From an uncultured Oscillibacter sp. (GTDB taxonomy: Bacteria > Bacillota > Clostridia > Oscillospirales > Oscillospiraceae), in assembly GCA_948435975.1 (NCBI GenBank), contig CAOJHG010000145.1, forward strand, positions 1 through 6,115: a DNA stretch of 6,115 nt. The letters run 5' to 3'. Shown here one piece after another: positions 5,363 to 6,115 of the stretch (position 1 is its first letter; every line of letters starts with the position of its first letter). A program made the position numbers and the translations under genes. The notes below the pieces were generated by a model that searched no databases, had not been told where the DNA came from, and was given only the letters and a program-made list of their open reading frames with translations.

Positions 5363-5694
5363 TAGCCCCTCAGATTTTCCCGGGCGGCCGGGTTGTGGGA
5401 AAAAATCTCCCCCACGGTCTGGCAGGTCTCCATATCCGCACAGTCACCGCAAGTGGCCACGCCCCTTTTCAGCGCGCACCGGCGAACAGCGCAAAGCTGT
5501 TCACAGTACACGGTTTTAACCCCGTCTTCACGGCAGCCTTCGCAGTTGATATGTTCCGGCAGAATGGGCGCCTGATTCGCCTCGGCCCACAACTTTGCGG
5601 TCTTCTCCCGCAGGGCTTGGTCATCCCGGACCGTCGCCAAGTAGGCGTCGCAGGCCTCGCAGTCCAACCCGCAGTATGCAATTTTATTCTTCAT
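5362..5694 (-). CDS. DUF3795-family cysteine-rich protein
   Basis: A 110-aa soluble protein with 11 cysteines (8, 12, 15, 51, 54, 64, 68, 73, 82, 85, 91). The opening IAYCGLDCEACDAYLAT (5-21) is the signature of the DUF3795 family, common in Clostridia and archaea. The later pairs CEGC (51-54), CEQLC (64-68) and CGDC (82-85) suit zinc or iron-sulfur binding. The family has no established function, so metal binding is inference from cysteine spacing. The ATG at 5692-5694 is chosen because GGGGAGG lies 9 bases upstream and the family motif then begins at residue 5; the ATG at 5737-5739 would add 15 residues that look non-native. It has its own promoter upstream and is followed by another strong promoter, so it looks monocistronic and unrelated to the Pel genes. 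Confidence 0.88.
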   Translation of the reverse strand: MKNKIAYCGLDCEACDAYLATVRDDQALREKTAKLWAEANQAPILPEHINCEGCREDGVKTVYCEQLCAVRRCALKRGVATCGDCADMETCQTVGEIFSHNPAARENLRG

Positions 5695-5748
5695 CCTTAA
5701 AAACCTCCCCGCAACGCCTGTTTGGAATTCCACCTTCACGTTGGTCTC

Positions 5749-5764
5749 TTTTTTTGCAAAAAAA
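5749..5764. repeat. T7-GC-A7 palindrome in the DUF3795 leader
   Basis: Seven T's, GC, then seven A's form a perfect 16-bp palindrome in the 5' leader of the DUF3795 gene, about 55 bases before its start. It would give a weak A-U hairpin in RNA, or a bent or easily melted DNA site. It sits where transcription from a possible second promoter (TATAAT at 5770-5775, no good -35) would begin. Confidence 0.5.
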
Positions 5765-5822
5765 CGGAAATTATATCCGTATTATTTGCGCAAAACCCGA
5801 GAAAACCACTATCTTAATGCAG

Positions 5823-5836
5823 TGAATATACATTCA
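5823..5836. promoter_or_regulatory. operator-like inverted repeat at the DUF3795 promoter start site
   Basis: TGAAT and ATTCA flank a 4-base centre (14 bp in all). The repeat abuts the -10 box at 5836-5841 and covers the predicted start near 5829, a classic repressor position. A second short repeat, ACGGA/TCCGT (5764-5768 and 5776-5780), overlaps the weaker TATAAT further down. No regulator can be named from the sequence. Confidence 0.4.
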
Positions 5837-5864
5837 TTATAACACAGGCCAGCCCAGATGAAAA
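5836..5864 (-). promoter_or_regulatory. sigma-A type promoter for the DUF3795 gene
   Basis: On the minus strand: TTTTCA (5859-5864), a 17-base spacer, then consensus TATAAT (5836-5841), preceded by TGT (extended -10). The predicted start near 5829 gives a leader of about 135 nt before the DUF3795 ATG. The surrounding DNA is much more AT-rich than the genes, as expected for a promoter region. Confidence 0.7.
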
Positions 5865-5931
5865 GCAAAATTTGAATAATTTCGTAGACTATTTTTTCAC
5901 AATTTCCCCGCCGCCGGCGAATTGCAGAGGA

Positions 5932-5978
5932 TTCCCCCTGGGTCGGCTATGAAAGCCGCGAAGATCGCCCAGGGGGAA
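5932..5978. repeat. long hairpin between the right-edge gene and the DUF3795 promoter
   Basis: TTCCCCCTGGG (5932-5942) and CCCAGGGGGAA (5968-5978) pair over 11 perfect bases. An inner stem CGGCT/AGCCG (5944-5948 and 5954-5958, loop 5) and a one-sided bulge lie within. It starts about 50 bases after the stop of the right-edge gene and could end that transcript, but no T run follows on either strand, so it is not a standard terminator. The rest of the 5695-6028 gap shows only the promoter and palindromes listed separately and no credible gene. Confidence 0.6.
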
Positions 5979-6028
5979 AACTATTTGTTTCAATCCTAGA
6001 GCAGCACCCAAAAAATCATGAGAAACGT

Positions 6029-6115
6029 TCAGCGGTCCAGGAATCGCAGGGCCGCGTTCTCGTCCCAGACGTGCGTCAGCCCGCCTGCGTCCTTCGCCTT
6101 GCCCTGCGCTCCCTG
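6029..6115 (-). CDS. C-terminal fragment of an unrecognised protein (5' part outside the window)
   Basis: The minus strand is open from the window edge for 28 codons to TGA at 6029-6031, giving a tail containing GGLTHVWDENAALRFLDR. The GC-rich coding texture stops sharply at this TGA, where the sequence becomes AT-rich, which supports a real gene end. Another frame is also open across this short piece but has an arginine/glycine-rich, unnatural composition. I do not recognise the family. Confidence 0.55.
   Translation of the reverse strand, partial: QGAQGKAKDAGGLTHVWDENAALRFLDR

Noticed and set aside
1..6115. CRISPR array, tRNA/rRNA genes, insertion sequence or transposase
   Set aside because: I saw no regularly spaced repeats, no tRNA-like cloverleaf and no transposase motifs on either strand.

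Overview
The window looks like chromosomal DNA from a GC-rich, low-branching Firmicute, most likely a gut-type Clostridia member of the Oscillospiraceae sort. This rests on Gram-positive-style GGAGG ribosome sites, strong GC bias in codon third positions, a DUF3795 cysteine protein, a Clostridia-type coiled-coil protein, and a Pel cluster that starts without the outer-membrane genes. The taxonomic guess is inference. All supported genes lie on the minus strand, so the window is read right to left.

Right edge (6115 to about 5362): the last 28 codons of an unrecognised gene end at 6029. A 334-base gap follows. It holds a long hairpin, a strong extended -10 promoter with an inverted repeat at its start site, and A/T palindromes. 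Next comes a small 11-cysteine DUF3795-family protein (5362-5694).

Middle (5361 to 4393): a 399-base gap holds another strong extended -10 promoter. About 60-95 bases downstream lies a GC-rich hairpin followed by seven T's, so either a small RNA of roughly 115 nt or an attenuated leader is made. Two abutting perfect palindromes (32 bp and 20 bp) come next. Then comes a 189-aa coiled-coil protein (4393-4962).

Left two-thirds (4226 to 1): this is a Pel-type exopolysaccharide operon in the order pelD-pelE-pelF. The PelD-like protein is unusual. Its N-terminus is a full-length extended-SDR (nucleotide-sugar epimerase-like) domain whose catalytic Tyr/Lys pair appears lost. This is followed by four membrane segments, a coiled coil, a GAF-like domain and a degenerate GGDEF domain. 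That last domain has EDGEL at the cyclase signature but keeps an RxxD c-di-GMP inhibitory site (RQSD). pelE overlaps the end of pelD, and pelF begins 20 bases after pelE with a TTG codon. pelF runs off the left edge just as the donor-binding ExxxxxxxE motif begins. No PelA-type deacetylase gene lies between pelE and pelF.

Working model: PelD senses c-di-GMP at the membrane and, with PelE (membrane plus helical repeats), controls the cytosolic glycosyltransferase PelF. PelF would polymerise a GalNAc/GlcNAc-type polymer for export by PelG, which is expected beyond the left edge. The fused SDR domain may be a retired UDP-sugar epimerase kept as a sugar-nucleotide sensor or scaffold. It is the most interesting feature in the window.
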